Origin: Dehalococcoidia bacterium
GTDB lineage: Bacteria > Chloroflexota > Dehalococcoidia > UBA2979
Reading direction: 5' to 3'
Assembly: GCA_028279505.1 (NCBI GenBank)
Contig: JANQNP010000012.1
Span: 1-64,000 of the forward strand
Length of the DNA stretch: 64,000 nucleotides
Shown: positions 25,660 through 34,130 of the stretch, piece after piece
How the letters are laid out: each line of letters starts with the position of its first letter
Position numbering within the stretch: the stretch's first letter is position 1
The notes under the pieces: model-generated
Databases searched by the model: none
Seen by the model: the letters and a program-made list of their open reading frames with translations, nothing else
What the model was told of the DNA's origin: nothing
Translations under genes and position numbers: made by a program

Positions 25660-26096
25660 TCGAGGTCAGCGACGAGCTCGCCCTCCAGCGCGCCCGCTCG
25701 ATGGTCAGCGCGTCCTACGAGTACCTCGGGCTCGAGATCACCGGGGGCGGCGCCGGCTGGATCGAGCAGACCCTGACCATCCGCGACGAGCTCCTGAACG
25801 GCGACGGCATCCTTCACGGCGGCATGTGGGCCGTAGTTGCGGACTCCTCGATGGGCGGCGCCATCCGCACCATGATCGACGTCGAGCGCGAACGCGCCGT
25901 CACCGCGCAGCTCGACATCCGCTGGCTGCGCCCCGCCCGAGGCGACACGCTCCGCTCGGTCGGCCGCCTCGTGCGCCGCGGCCGCACGCTCTCCCACTGC
26001 ACCGCCGAGCTCTTCGACGCCCGCGACGAGCTTGTCGGCGCCGCCAGCGGCACCTTCATGGTCGTCTCAACCACCGAGGGCGCCGCCACCGGTTGA
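25656..26096 (+). CDS. PaaI-type hotdog thioesterase
   Basis: This is a 146-residue single hotdog-fold protein. The family signature region LNGDGILHGGMWAVVADSSM contains the HGG motif, and TAQLDIRWLRPARGDTL is the second conserved strand. It likely hydrolyses an acyl- or aryl-CoA thioester; the substrate is not inferable. It starts within the stop of the permease gene (ATGA overlap), although a functional link to zinc uptake is not obvious. It is distinct from the second thioesterase at 27905. Confidence 0.83.
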   Translation: MIEVSDELALQRARSMVSASYEYLGLEITGGGAGWIEQTLTIRDELLNGDGILHGGMWAVVADSSMGGAIRTMIDVERERAVTAQLDIRWLRPARGDTLRSVGRLVRRGRTLSHCTAELFDARDELVGAASGTFMVVSTTEGAATG

Positions 26097-26165
26097 TACA
26101 ATTCCGCGTACTTGCACTCATCGAGCGGCCTCGGCGAATCGGCCGCTCGCACCGAAGGGAACCCA

Positions 26166-26612
26166 ATGGCCATCGAGGTGGGGCAACCGGCCCCTGACTT
26201 CACCCTGCCCAATGAGGACCGCGAGAACATCACACTCTCGGAGCAGCGGGGATCCCCGGTCGTCCTCGTCTTCTACCCGCTCGACTTCTCTGGCGTCTGC
26301 ACCGCCGAGCACTGCCAGATCCGCGACGACTACAGCTCCTGGCTCGACCAGGGCGCCAAGATCTTCGGCATCAGCCGCGACAGCATCTTCACCCACAAGG
26401 TCTTCAAGGAGCAGGAGAACCTCCCGTACTCGCTCCTCGCCGACATGAAGGGCGAGGTCGCGCAGCTCTACGGCACCTGGAACGCCGACGCCGCCATCGC
26501 GGAGCGACTCACGGTCGTCATCGATCGCGAGGGCAACGTCGCCTACACCACGAAGAGCGGCGGTATCCCCGAGGCCCGCGACCATTCCGAGGTCCTGGCG
26601 CACATCAGTTGA
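26166..26612 (+). CDS. Peroxiredoxin (AhpE/BCP-like)
   Basis: This is a thiol peroxidase of 148 residues. It has the peroxiredoxin thioredoxin fold with GQPAPDFTLPNEDRENITLS and the peroxidatic Cys in YPLDFSGVCTAEHCQIRDDY. The second Cys, four residues later, gives C-x3-C-like spacing as in BCP/PrxQ types, where it can act as the resolving Cys. The conserved Arg lies in GISRDSIFTHKVF. AAGGGA precedes the ATG at 26166 by 6 bases. It may reduce hydrogen peroxide formed by the Ni-SOD, but this is inference. Confidence 0.92.
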   Translation: MAIEVGQPAPDFTLPNEDRENITLSEQRGSPVVLVFYPLDFSGVCTAEHCQIRDDYSSWLDQGAKIFGISRDSIFTHKVFKEQENLPYSLLADMKGEVAQLYGTWNADAAIAERLTVVIDREGNVAYTTKSGGIPEARDHSEVLAHIS

Positions 26613-26672
26613 TGCGACGGCGCTGATGGACGCCTCGCGGGGCGCTGCGCTAGCGTCGATGGCGGAGACAAC

Positions 26673-27020
26673 GTGGAAGCCAAGCTGACCCAGACCCGCG
26701 AGGGCGAGTTCTGCCCCGTCCGCACCACCCTCGCGCTGGTCGGGCAGAAGTGGGTGCCCCACATCGTCTACGAGCTCACCGGCGGCAAGCGCCGCTTCAA
26801 CGAGCTCGCCGAGCGTGTCGGCGGCTGCAACTCCCGTACCCTCCGCGACCGGCTCAAGGAGCTAGAGCAGATCGGCGTCGTGCACCGCGAGATCGTCGAG
26901 ACGACGCCGCCGTGGGTCGAGTACGAGCTGACCGCGGAGGGGCGCGAACTCGCCGAGGCGATGAAGCCGCTCGCCGCGTGGGGCCGCAGCCATCTCACCG
27001 TCGACACGGTGGAGGTCTAG
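26673..27020 (+). CDS. HxlR-family transcriptional regulator
   Basis: This is a 115-residue winged-helix regulator. The HxlR pattern is clear: CPVRTTLALVGQKWVPHIVY, RRFNELAERVGGCNSRTLRD, LKELEQIGVVHREIVETTPP and VEYELTAEGRELAEAMKPLA. A Cys at the N-terminus (EFCPV) occupies the position used for redox or electrophile sensing in several HxlR members. A GTG start at 26673 is used. It lies between the peroxiredoxin gene and the hotdog gene cluster, either of which could be its target. Confidence 0.9.
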   Translation: MEAKLTQTREGEFCPVRTTLALVGQKWVPHIVYELTGGKRRFNELAERVGGCNSRTLRDRLKELEQIGVVHREIVETTPPWVEYELTAEGRELAEAMKPLAAWGRSHLTVDTVEV

Positions 27021-27027
27021 CGCGCCC

Positions 27028-27465
27028 GTGACCGAGGCTCTGACCGAACCCAAGGGCGCCTTCGCCAGCCTCGAGCGCGGCTACGAGCTGCCACCGTTCG
27101 AGCTCCAGATCAGCGCCGACGAGGTGGCCGCCTACCTCGACGCCACCGGCGAGCAGAACGAGCTCTGGGACACCCTGGTCCCCCCGCTCGCGCTCGGCGC
27201 CTTTGCGCTCGGCGGGCTGATGGACCGCTTCCAGGTCCCCGCGGGCCTCGTCCACACCGGCCAGGAGTACGAGTTCGTCGCGCCCGTCTCGATCGACGAA
27301 CCCGTCGAGGTCCGTATCGTCGTTGCCTCCAGCTCGGAACGGCGCGGCGCGCGCATGGTCGTGTTCGCGATCGAGCTCCAGGCCCGCGACACGGTCGTGG
27401 GGCGTGGCCGCACGACGGTGATCCTCGCGCCCGAGGATGACGACGGAGAGCTGGCCTCGCTGTGA
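27028..27465 (+). CDS. MaoC-like dehydratase, N-terminal-half type
   Basis: This is a 145-residue hotdog protein similar to the FAS1-type dehydratase N-terminal domain (MaoC_dehydrat_N). It has QISADEVAAYLDATGEQNEL, then LALGAFALGGLMDRFQVPAG and the strand HTGQEYEFVAPVSIDEPVEV. This half-type domain usually lacks the catalytic Asp/His pair, which comes from a partner. The following gene encodes a MaoC domain that does carry this pair and overlaps by 4 bases, so the two likely form a heteromeric hydratase, like the HadAB pair. Confidence 0.82.
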   Translation: MTEALTEPKGAFASLERGYELPPFELQISADEVAAYLDATGEQNELWDTLVPPLALGAFALGGLMDRFQVPAGLVHTGQEYEFVAPVSIDEPVEVRIVVASSSERRGARMVVFAIELQARDTVVGRGRTTVILAPEDDDGELASL

Positions 27466-27902
27466 CCACCAACTCCGCCAGCCCCAACACGGCCAGCTCC
27501 GACTCCGCCGCCACCGAGATTGACGGCCCGCGCGTCGAGCCCGTCACGAGGCGGATCGACCAGGATCGCGTCAACCGCTACGCGGTCGGCGCTCGCGACC
27601 ACAACCCGATCCACCTCGAGACCCCCGCCGCCGCGGCCAGCCAGTTCGGCCGGCCCGTCGCGCACGGCATGCTCGTGCTCGCGCTGGTCTCCGAGGCCAT
27701 GACCAACGCCTTCGGCGCGCGTTGGTCGGAAGGCGGCCACCTCAAGGTGCGCTGGCGCGCCCCCGCGTTGCCGCCCGTCACCGTGACCGCCAACGTCGAA
27801 CTGCGGAAGGTCGCCGACGGCGTCGCCAGCTACGACGTGAGCTGCGAGGACGAGCACGGCTCGATCCTGCTGACCGGGACGGCGCGCGCGCCGCTCGACT
27901 GA
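27462..27902 (+). CDS. MaoC-domain (R)-hydratase/dehydratase subunit
   Basis: This is a 146-residue protein. The hydratase-2 catalytic motif is RYAVGARDHNPIHLETPAA followed by GRPVAHGMLVLALV, giving the Asp and His needed for hydration of an enoyl thioester. It overlaps the preceding half-dehydratase gene (GTGA-type junction) and is followed 2 bases later by a thioesterase gene. The group suggests a hydroxyacyl or acyl-CoA pathway, but no acyl-CoA dehydrogenase or synthase lies beside it. The first 30 residues are low-complexity. Confidence 0.87.
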   Translation: MTTNSASPNTASSDSAATEIDGPRVEPVTRRIDQDRVNRYAVGARDHNPIHLETPAAAASQFGRPVAHGMLVLALVSEAMTNAFGARWSEGGHLKVRWRAPALPPVTVTANVELRKVADGVASYDVSCEDEHGSILLTGTARAPLD

Positions 27903-27904
27903 CC

Positions 27905-28447
27905 ATGACCCCCGGTCCCGACGACCTCCTCGATCAGCGGCTGTACCAGCAGTACTGCTTCGCCTGCGGCCACGCGAACCCGCTCGGCCTGAAGATGCGG
28001 TTCCGGCGCGACGGCGCCGACGGCGTCGTCTGCGAGTACACGCCGCGACTCGAGCACCAGGGCTTCCCCGGCGTCATGCACGGCGGCGTCCTCGTCGCGC
28101 TTATGGATGAGGCCATGGCCTGGGCGATGTACGCCGCCCACCGCGCGCTCGGCGTCACGGCCAAGATGGAGACCCGCTACCGCCGCTCCGCGTCGCCCGA
28201 GGCGCCGCTCGTCGTGCGCGCCCGCGTCGGGCGCACCCGCGGGCGCCGCATCGAGGTCGAGTCCTCGATCGAGGACCCCGACGGCGCGGTCCTCGTCGAG
28301 TCGACCGCCCTCTTCCTCCGCGTCCCCGCTGAGGACGAGGCGCAGCTCCTCGGCCAGCTCGGCTGGGACGTGCCCGGGCCGCACGCCGAGTCGAGCGGGG
28401 AGCCCGGAGCCGAGTCTGAGTCGGACGAGCAAGCTACGTCGGGCTGA
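27905..28447 (+). CDS. PaaI-family thioesterase
   Basis: This is a 180-residue hotdog protein. The N-terminal CFACGHANPLGLKMRFRRDG and GVMHGGVLVALMDEAMAWAM are typical of a clade of PaaI-like thioesterases. The C-terminal 30 residues are acidic and low-complexity. The ATG at 27905 lies 2 bases after the MaoC gene stop, marking a three-gene hotdog unit. Its end overlaps the convergent MFS gene by 14 bases. Confidence 0.85.
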   Translation: MTPGPDDLLDQRLYQQYCFACGHANPLGLKMRFRRDGADGVVCEYTPRLEHQGFPGVMHGGVLVALMDEAMAWAMYAAHRALGVTAKMETRYRRSASPEAPLVVRARVGRTRGRRIEVESSIEDPDGAVLVESTALFLRVPAEDEAQLLGQLGWDVPGPHAESSGEPGAESESDEQATSG

Positions 28448-29678
28448 CCGTGCGCGCTGGTCGCGCTGCGCCGGCCGCCAGCGCGAAGAAGACCACCGCG
28501 CCGATCATCAGCAGCCCGTTGGTCGACAGCGCCCATCCGAATCCGCCCGCGTCCGCGATCAACCCGAGCAGCGGCGCGCCGACCAGCAATCCGAAGTCCC
28601 CGGCGGTCCGGTAGAGCCCCATCGCCAGCCCCCGTAGCTCGGGCGGCGCGATCTCCGAGGCGTACGCGGCCGGTGCGGGGCCGAGGATCCCGAACCCGAC
28701 GGAGAGCACCAGCCCGGACACGACGAACGGCAGCACCGCCTCGGAGGCCGCGACCCCGAAGAGCGCGACCCCGATGATCAGCCCACCCGGCAGGATTGCC
28801 GCCGTCCGTCCGAAGCGGTCGGCGATGAACGCCGCCGCCGGCAGCAGCACCATCAGCAGCAGCGAGGAGGCCATCAAGAACCCGCCGAGCGCCCCCTCGG
28901 AGAACCCGAGGTCATCGATCGCGATCAGCGGGATCAGCGTCTGCCGCGCCGCCCCGCGGGTGAAGAAGATCATCGTCGTCACCAGCGCCACGGCGACGAA
29001 CCCCCTCGAGCGGATCATTCGCACCCACGCCCGTCCCGCCGGCGCGGGCGTCGAACGGTCGTCCGGCTCCTCGCGCGGTTCGCTCAGCGCGAGGTGCCGC
29101 GTCTCGGGCAGCCGCCAGTAGGCGTACACGGCCGCCACGAGGGCTGCGGCGCCCACGAGGTGGAACGGCGCGCGTAACCCAAACAACTCGGCGGTGATCC
29201 CGCCGATTCCCGGCCCCAAGGACACCCCGAGGCTGATCGCCATCTGGTTGGTGCCCAGGAACATCGCCCGCGTCTGCGGCGTCGACACGTCCACGAGGTA
29301 GATCTGTGCCCCGGTCATGTACATCGACGACCCGGCGCCCGCCACGAAGCGCCACGCCAGCAGCTGCCAGATGTCCGGCGCGAAGCCCGACCCGAACATC
29401 CCGACCGCGGTCACGATCGGGCCGCCCACCAGCAGCACGCGCCGCCCTCGTCGGTCTGAGAGCAGACCGAGCGGGACGTTCAGCACCATCCGCGCGAGTG
29501 CGAAGGAGGTCAGCGTTAGCCCGATCATGAACGTCGAAACGCCGAAGCTCTGCGCGAACGAGGGCAGGATCGGCGCCACCACGCCCTGACCGGCCATCAC
29601 CAGCACCGTCGAGATGCTGATCATCAGCAGCCGCTCGTGCTCGCGCAGCGGGCGGAACGCTCGTCCGAGCCCTAACAC
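28434..29678 (-). CDS. MFS transporter
   Basis: This is a 414-residue protein with 12 hydrophobic segments in two halves. The MFS motif A is VPLGLLSDRRGRRVLLVGGP in the loop between helices 2 and 3, and its counterpart in the second half is AAFIADRFGRTAAILPGGL. A hydrophilic central loop lies near residues 195-215. The drug-efflux (DHA1) type is most likely; the substrate is not inferable. A GTG start is used. Its 3' end overlaps the thioesterase gene on the other strand by 14 bases. Confidence 0.9.
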   Translation of the reverse strand: MLGLGRAFRPLREHERLLMISISTVLVMAGQGVVAPILPSFAQSFGVSTFMIGLTLTSFALARMVLNVPLGLLSDRRGRRVLLVGGPIVTAVGMFGSGFAPDIWQLLAWRFVAGAGSSMYMTGAQIYLVDVSTPQTRAMFLGTNQMAISLGVSLGPGIGGITAELFGLRAPFHLVGAAALVAAVYAYWRLPETRHLALSEPREEPDDRSTPAPAGRAWVRMIRSRGFVAVALVTTMIFFTRGAARQTLIPLIAIDDLGFSEGALGGFLMASSLLLMVLLPAAAFIADRFGRTAAILPGGLIIGVALFGVAASEAVLPFVVSGLVLSVGFGILGPAPAAYASEIAPPELRGLAMGLYRTAGDFGLLVGAPLLGLIADAGGFGWALSTNGLLMIGAVVFFALAAGAARPARTVSPT

Positions 29679-29720
29679 TAGGCCTCACATCGCAGGCGCG
29701 CCGGGGCGCGCGACCGCGGG

Positions 29721-30626
29721 TTACGCGGGACGGTCGAGGACCGTGCCGACCTCGAGCAGCTCGGTCGCGGGAACCTTGCGCTCACCCTCGAGCTGCGCGC
29801 GCCCGACGGTGATCACTCCGCCGATCACCGCGATCTCCACGGCGGTGTCGCTGACGCCGATCACCGTCCCCGGCGCCTCGTCCGGCGCGCCCGGCCGCAG
29901 GCTCGCGTCGTACAGGCGCAGGAGGCGCTCCCCGTCCTGGGCGGAAGCACCCGGCGAGGGGTCGCAGCCTCGGATCAGGTTGAACACCACCGGCCCCGGC
30001 TTCATGAAGTCGATCTTCGAGTGCTCCGGACCGCACGGCGGCTCGTAGGTCGCCTGATCGTGATCCTGCTCGATCTTCGGTGCGGTGCCCTCGCGCACCT
30101 GCCGCACCCCGTCAGCCAGCGCCTTGATGCCCGCCGGGTACAGCTTCTGGAAGTACAGCGAGCCCATCGTGTCGTCGGGCGCGATCTCGAACTCCTCCTG
30201 CGACAGGATCGGACCCGTGTCGATCCCCTCGTCCACCCAGAAGATCGTGTTCCCGGTCTTCGTCGCGCCGCTGATGATCGGCCAGTTCATCGCCGCGCGC
30301 CCTCGGTGCTTGGGGAGGAGGGACGGGTGGTACTGGATCGCCCCGTGCGTCGCCGCATCGAGCACCCGCTTCCGCACGATGTCCGTCACGAACGCGAACA
30401 CCAGCAGCTCCGGCCGCCAATCGAGGTACTGCTGGAACGGCTCGTCCTTGCGCAGGTCCGGTGTCGCGATCACCGGGATCCCCGCCTCGCCGGCCGCCTC
30501 GAACAACGGATCCGGTCGCGACTTCTGCCGAGGCGTCGAGACCCCCACGATGTCCTCGCCCGCCGCACGGAGCGCGTTGAACACGTCGAGCCCGAACGCC
30601 GCCTGCCCGAAGATCACGATCCGCAT
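29721..30626 (-). CDS. Formyltransferase/10-formyl-THF hydrolase-like protein
   Basis: This is a 301-residue stand-alone formyl-transferase-fold protein. It resembles the N-terminal hydrolase domain of 10-formyltetrahydrofolate dehydrogenase more than Fmt: IQYHPSLLPKHRGRAAMNWP matches the FDH pattern (Tyr-His-Pro-Ser in place of the Fmt Asn-x-His), followed by TIFWVDEGIDTGPIL with the catalytic Asp and a DDTMGSLYFQKLYPAGIKA stretch. A C-terminal OB-like domain follows at about 205-300. It could hydrolyse 10-formyl-THF or transfer formyl to a sugar or small molecule. The ATG at 30626 has AAAGGTG upstream. Confidence 0.83.
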   Translation of the reverse strand: MRIVIFGQAAFGLDVFNALRAAGEDIVGVSTPRQKSRPDPLFEAAGEAGIPVIATPDLRKDEPFQQYLDWRPELLVFAFVTDIVRKRVLDAATHGAIQYHPSLLPKHRGRAAMNWPIISGATKTGNTIFWVDEGIDTGPILSQEEFEIAPDDTMGSLYFQKLYPAGIKALADGVRQVREGTAPKIEQDHDQATYEPPCGPEHSKIDFMKPGPVVFNLIRGCDPSPGASAQDGERLLRLYDASLRPGAPDEAPGTVIGVSDTAVEIAVIGGVITVGRAQLEGERKVPATELLEVGTVLDRPA

Positions 30627-30779
30627 CGCCGCACCTTTCATCGATGGAAGTGGAACGCCCTCGGAACCCTCCGGCCCGAGGCCCGCGCCAGTATATGCAC
30701 CCCCTCGCCCACGCTCCGCCCGACCCCGGTCCGCCGTCCGAGGCCAGCGCGCATCGAACGAGCCGGGCTACGGCGCTCC

Positions 30780-31424
30780 CTAGAGCGACTGGTCCGGCGT
30801 GAACGTTTCGGCGGCGCGCCACATGTACCAGGACGCCACCGAGGCGTACGGGTGCCACGGCTCTCCGATCCCGAGCGCCGCCTTCGCGGTCGGCGTCTCA
30901 TCGAGGTCGTAGGCCACCCGCATCCCGATCCGCACCCCGAGGTCGCCGACCGGCAGCACGTCCGGCCGCCCGAGTTGGAACATCAGGAACATGTGCGCCG
31001 ACCACTCCCCGATCCCCTTCACCGCCGTCAGATGGTCGCTCACCTCGTCGTCCGGCCACTCGTCGATGTGATCGAAGTCCAGCTCGCCGTCCACCACGTG
31101 CTGCGCGAGATCGCGGAGGTACCCCGCCTTCTGCCGCGACACGCCCACCGACCGGTAGTCCTCGTCCGACGTCTCGAGGAGCTCTCGCGGCGTCGGCGTC
31201 CGTGACTCTTCGCCGTGCATCGCGTACAGACGCTTCTGGATCGCCGAAGCGGCCGCCCCCGCAAGCTGTTGGAAGAGAATCGTCCGCACCAACGAGGCGT
31301 ATGGGTCGATCGAGGGTCGTGGCTGGTAGGGCCCGTGCTCCTCGATCAGCCGCCCGATCACCGGATCGGCCTGCCGCAGATGCCGGTACGCCGCCCTCGC
31401 CGAGAACCGCAGCCGCTCAGCCAC
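30780..31424 (-). CDS. HhH-GPD DNA glycosylase (AlkA/3-methyladenine type)
   Basis: This is a 214-residue DNA repair glycosylase of the helix-hairpin-helix GPD superfamily. Features are SLVRTILFQQLAGAAASAIQ, the hairpin with Lys-Gly-Ile-Gly (LTAVKGIGEWSAHMFLMFQL) and the catalytic Asp in DVLPVGDLGVRIGM. No C-terminal Fe-S Cys cluster is present, which favours AlkA over Nth/MutY. The N-terminal TBP-like domain of E. coli AlkA is missing, so this is the short archaeal/bacterial form. A GTG start overlaps the kinase-like gene stop by 8 bases. Confidence 0.88.
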   Translation of the reverse strand: MAERLRFSARAAYRHLRQADPVIGRLIEEHGPYQPRPSIDPYASLVRTILFQQLAGAAASAIQKRLYAMHGEESRTPTPRELLETSDEDYRSVGVSRQKAGYLRDLAQHVVDGELDFDHIDEWPDDEVSDHLTAVKGIGEWSAHMFLMFQLGRPDVLPVGDLGVRIGMRVAYDLDETPTAKAALGIGEPWHPYASVASWYMWRAAETFTPDQSL

Positions 31425-32022
31425 CTGTCACCTCCGCCCACCGCGACGCCCGCGCGGCATCGAGGAACGACGCCACCGCCCGAGGGCTGCGCAGCCGGTA
31501 CTTCTGCAGGTGCGACCACCTCGGATTGCGGAACTCGGCGGAGTACTGTCGCTGCTTGGGTCGGTGGTACCGGATCGCGAAGTGGATCAGCGACTCTTCT
31601 TGCCACAGCTTCAGGTGGTCCCAGAAGTTCTCGCGCTGCGTACCCCACAGCAGCTCACCATCCCGCCAGCGGCGCCAGCTCCGTCTCACGACGCGCGGCA
31701 GCACCGTCCGAAGCGGCATGTCGACCCAGATCAGTGTGTCGGCGAGCGGCCAGAGGATGTCTCGAGCGCCGTGCCCGAAGTAGTTCCCACTCGAGGTCCA
31801 GCGCGGCGCACCGTCGATGGCGCTCCGCACGGCTGCCTGGAACTCGTCGGGCTCCGGCTCCTGCCAGCCGGGATTCCGCCAGAAGATCGCATCCAGCTCG
31901 ATGTGCTTGCCGTCGATCAGCTCCGCGAGCTGTGCTGCCAGCGTGCTCTTCCCGGCATTCGTGTTCCCGATGACGACAATCCGCTCGCCGATCAGCGGCG
32001 CTTCCGAGGCGACAACGGGCAC
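31417..32022 (-). CDS. P-loop nucleoside kinase-like protein (FlaR/adenylate-kinase-like)
   Basis: This is a 201-residue P-loop protein of the type often annotated as a topology-modulation or FlaR protein. Walker A is GNTNAGKSTLAAQLAE near the N-terminus, followed by HIELDAIFWRNPGWQEPEPD. The later DTLIWVDMPLRTVLPRVVRR and LWGTQRENFWDHLKLW are typical of this subgroup. The true phosphate acceptor is unknown. GTG at 32022 was chosen because GAGGGAG lies 8 bases upstream; the frame runs far upstream antisense to the TPP enzyme gene, which is not coding. Confidence 0.82.
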   Translation of the reverse strand: MPVVASEAPLIGERIVVIGNTNAGKSTLAAQLAELIDGKHIELDAIFWRNPGWQEPEPDEFQAAVRSAIDGAPRWTSSGNYFGHGARDILWPLADTLIWVDMPLRTVLPRVVRRSWRRWRDGELLWGTQRENFWDHLKLWQEESLIHFAIRYHRPKQRQYSAEFRNPRWSHLQKYRLRSPRAVASFLDAARASRWAEVTGG

Positions 32023-32060
32023 GGGCGGACTCCCTCGGCGCAAACGGGCGGCCGAGGATC

Positions 32061-34013
32061 TTAGATCAGCTGCGGGTCGCTGATCACCTCGACGAGCGAT
32101 GGGCCTCGATGCGCGATCGCCCGCTCGAGGGCCGCATCCAGCTCGCTCCGCTCCTCGACTCGGATTCCGAGGGCGCCACACAGCTCCGCGTACTCGGCGA
32201 AGTTCGGGTTGTGCAGCGAGGTCTGCCACACCGCGAACTGCTCGGCTTGCTGCTCCTTGCTGATCTTGCCGAGCTCGCGGTTGTTCAGCACCACGATGGC
32301 GATGTCCATCTCGTACTTCACCGCGGTCGTCACCTCGGCCAGGTACTGACCGAGCCCGCCGTCGCCGCAGACCGCGATCACCTTGCGCTCCGGCGCCGCT
32401 GCCCACGCGCCCATCGCCGCGGGCAGCCCGAACCCGATCGATCCCAGGTACCCGGACATCAGCACCGACTGCCCGGAGCACTCGAAGTACCGCCCGAACG
32501 AGTACGTGTTGTTGCCGACGTCGACCGCGATCACCGCGTCGTCCGGCGTCTGCCGCGTCAGCGCGGCGAACAGGCTCGCGCCGCTGACCCCCTCGCCGCG
32601 GTCGTCCTCCTCGCGGCGGGCCTTCTCGTTGCGCCAGAGCGCCCAGCGCTCGGCGACCGTGCCGCGCTGGTCCTCCCACTCGCCATCCTCGGCGAGCCCC
32701 GCGAGGAGCAGCCGGGCGGTCACACCGATCTCGCCGAGCACCGGCTCCGTGACCGAATGGAACTTGCCGAGGGTCATCGGGTCGTAGTCGACCTGGATCG
32801 TCGGCTGGTACTCCGCGATTCCGGTGTGCGTGGAGAACGACGCACCGAACACGATTAACAGATCCGCCTCGTTCATCATCCAGCTCGCCACCGGCGTCCC
32901 GCTGCGCCCGAGGATCCCCGCCGCCAGCGGGTGGTCGTCGTGGATCTGCCCCTTCCCCTTGAACGTCGTGAGCACGGGCGCATTGAGGCGTTCGGCCAGC
33001 TCGAGGACCTCGGTCATCCGGAAGCGCGCTCCGTGCCCCACCACGATCGCCGGTCGCCGCGCCTCGTTGATCAGCGCGCACGCTCGACTCACCGAGGCCG
33101 GCGACGGCGCGATCTCGAAGTCGGGTAGCCGCCCGTCGGGCGTGCCGGCCTCGGCACCCTCCGGCACCGGCAACGTCTGCACCTCGTTCGGCAGGATCAG
33201 GTGCCCGACCCCCCGATCGAGGTGGGCGTGCTTCAGCGCCAGGTTCATCAGCTCCGCGTGCCGGCTGTCGTGCATCACCGTCGCGCTCCACGCTGACACC
33301 GCCTCGAACGCCGAGGCGAGGTCGATCTCCTGGAAGTCACCCGGCCCCATCACCTGCGCCGCGACCTGCCCGGTCAGCGCCAGCACCGGCGCGCGGTCCA
33401 TCTGCGCGTCCCAGAGCCCCGTCACCAGGTTCGTCGCGCCCGGCCCCGCGATCGTGAACACCGCTGCCGGGTCACCGGTCAGCTTCGCGTACGCCGACGC
33501 GGCGAACGCGGCCGCCCCCTCGTGCCGGATCCCGATGTAGCGGAGCTTCCCGTCAGCCTCCGCCCGTCGCATCGCCTCCGCGAACCCGAGGTTCGAGTGC
33601 CCGACCATCCCGAAGACGTGGCGCACGCCCCAGTTCACCATCGTCTCGACCATCAGGTCGGAGGTCGTCGCAAGGTGCGCCGGCGCCGGTTCGAGGCCGA
33701 CGTAGATGCCGTCGTCCCGAACCTCGACCTCGACCTTGATCGCGCAGTCGGAGAACCCGCTGGGCGGCTCGCCCGTCGTCGGGTGGTAGTCGTAGCCGTG
33801 CCACGGGCAGCGGAGCCACCCCTTCTCGATCGACCCCTCGCCCAGCGGCCCGCCCTGGTGCGGGCAGCGGTTGTCAAAGGCCGCGTACTCGCCCTCGAAG
33901 TGGGTTAGCGCGAACGCCTGATCGCGCGCCGTCACCGTCCGCACCCGCCCCTCGGGCAGATCCCCGAGATCCGCGACCCGGTACCACTCCAGCGCAGCCT
34001 GATCCTGAGTCAC
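32061..34013 (-). CDS. Rieske domain fused to a ThDP-dependent pyruvate oxidase/acetolactate synthase-like enzyme
   Basis: This is a 650-residue fusion. Residues about 8-108 form a Rieske [2Fe-2S] domain with ligands in CPHQGG and CPWHGYDYH. Residues about 118-650 are a three-domain thiamine diphosphate enzyme: the PYR domain has the catalytic Glu in IRHEGAAAFAASAYAKLTGD, the middle domain has PAIVVGHGARF, and the PP domain binds ThDP-Mg through GDGGLGQYLAEVTTAVKYEM to VVLNN. The family includes pyruvate oxidase, acetolactate synthase and sulfopyruvate-type decarboxylases; the substrate is not determined. A fused electron-transfer domain would fit a quinone- or ferredoxin-linked oxidase. GTG start with GGGAGG 7 bases upstream. 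Confidence 0.88.
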   Translation of the reverse strand: MTQDQAALEWYRVADLGDLPEGRVRTVTARDQAFALTHFEGEYAAFDNRCPHQGGPLGEGSIEKGWLRCPWHGYDYHPTTGEPPSGFSDCAIKVEVEVRDDGIYVGLEPAPAHLATTSDLMVETMVNWGVRHVFGMVGHSNLGFAEAMRRAEADGKLRYIGIRHEGAAAFAASAYAKLTGDPAAVFTIAGPGATNLVTGLWDAQMDRAPVLALTGQVAAQVMGPGDFQEIDLASAFEAVSAWSATVMHDSRHAELMNLALKHAHLDRGVGHLILPNEVQTLPVPEGAEAGTPDGRLPDFEIAPSPASVSRACALINEARRPAIVVGHGARFRMTEVLELAERLNAPVLTTFKGKGQIHDDHPLAAGILGRSGTPVASWMMNEADLLIVFGASFSTHTGIAEYQPTIQVDYDPMTLGKFHSVTEPVLGEIGVTARLLLAGLAEDGEWEDQRGTVAERWALWRNEKARREEDDRGEGVSGASLFAALTRQTPDDAVIAVDVGNNTYSFGRYFECSGQSVLMSGYLGSIGFGLPAAMGAWAAAPERKVIAVCGDGGLGQYLAEVTTAVKYEMDIAIVVLNNRELGKISKEQQAEQFAVWQTSLHNPNFAEYAELCGALGIRVEERSELDAALERAIAHRGPSLVEVISDPQLI

Positions 34014-34130
34014 GTGCGGACCTCCCTCGTGCGCGACCGTCCACGATCGAGCCTATCGAGGGTGCACAGTGACCCCGCCGACATTCCGCCGGCCACCATC
34101 CGAGGCCCATGAACGTGAGGTTGGCGGGCG

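Noticed and set aside
32023..33291. N-terminal extension of the P-loop kinase-like gene
   Set aside because: The extension lies antisense within the ThDP enzyme gene and is low-complexity Arg/Gly/Ala; a good ribosome binding site supports the GTG at 32022.
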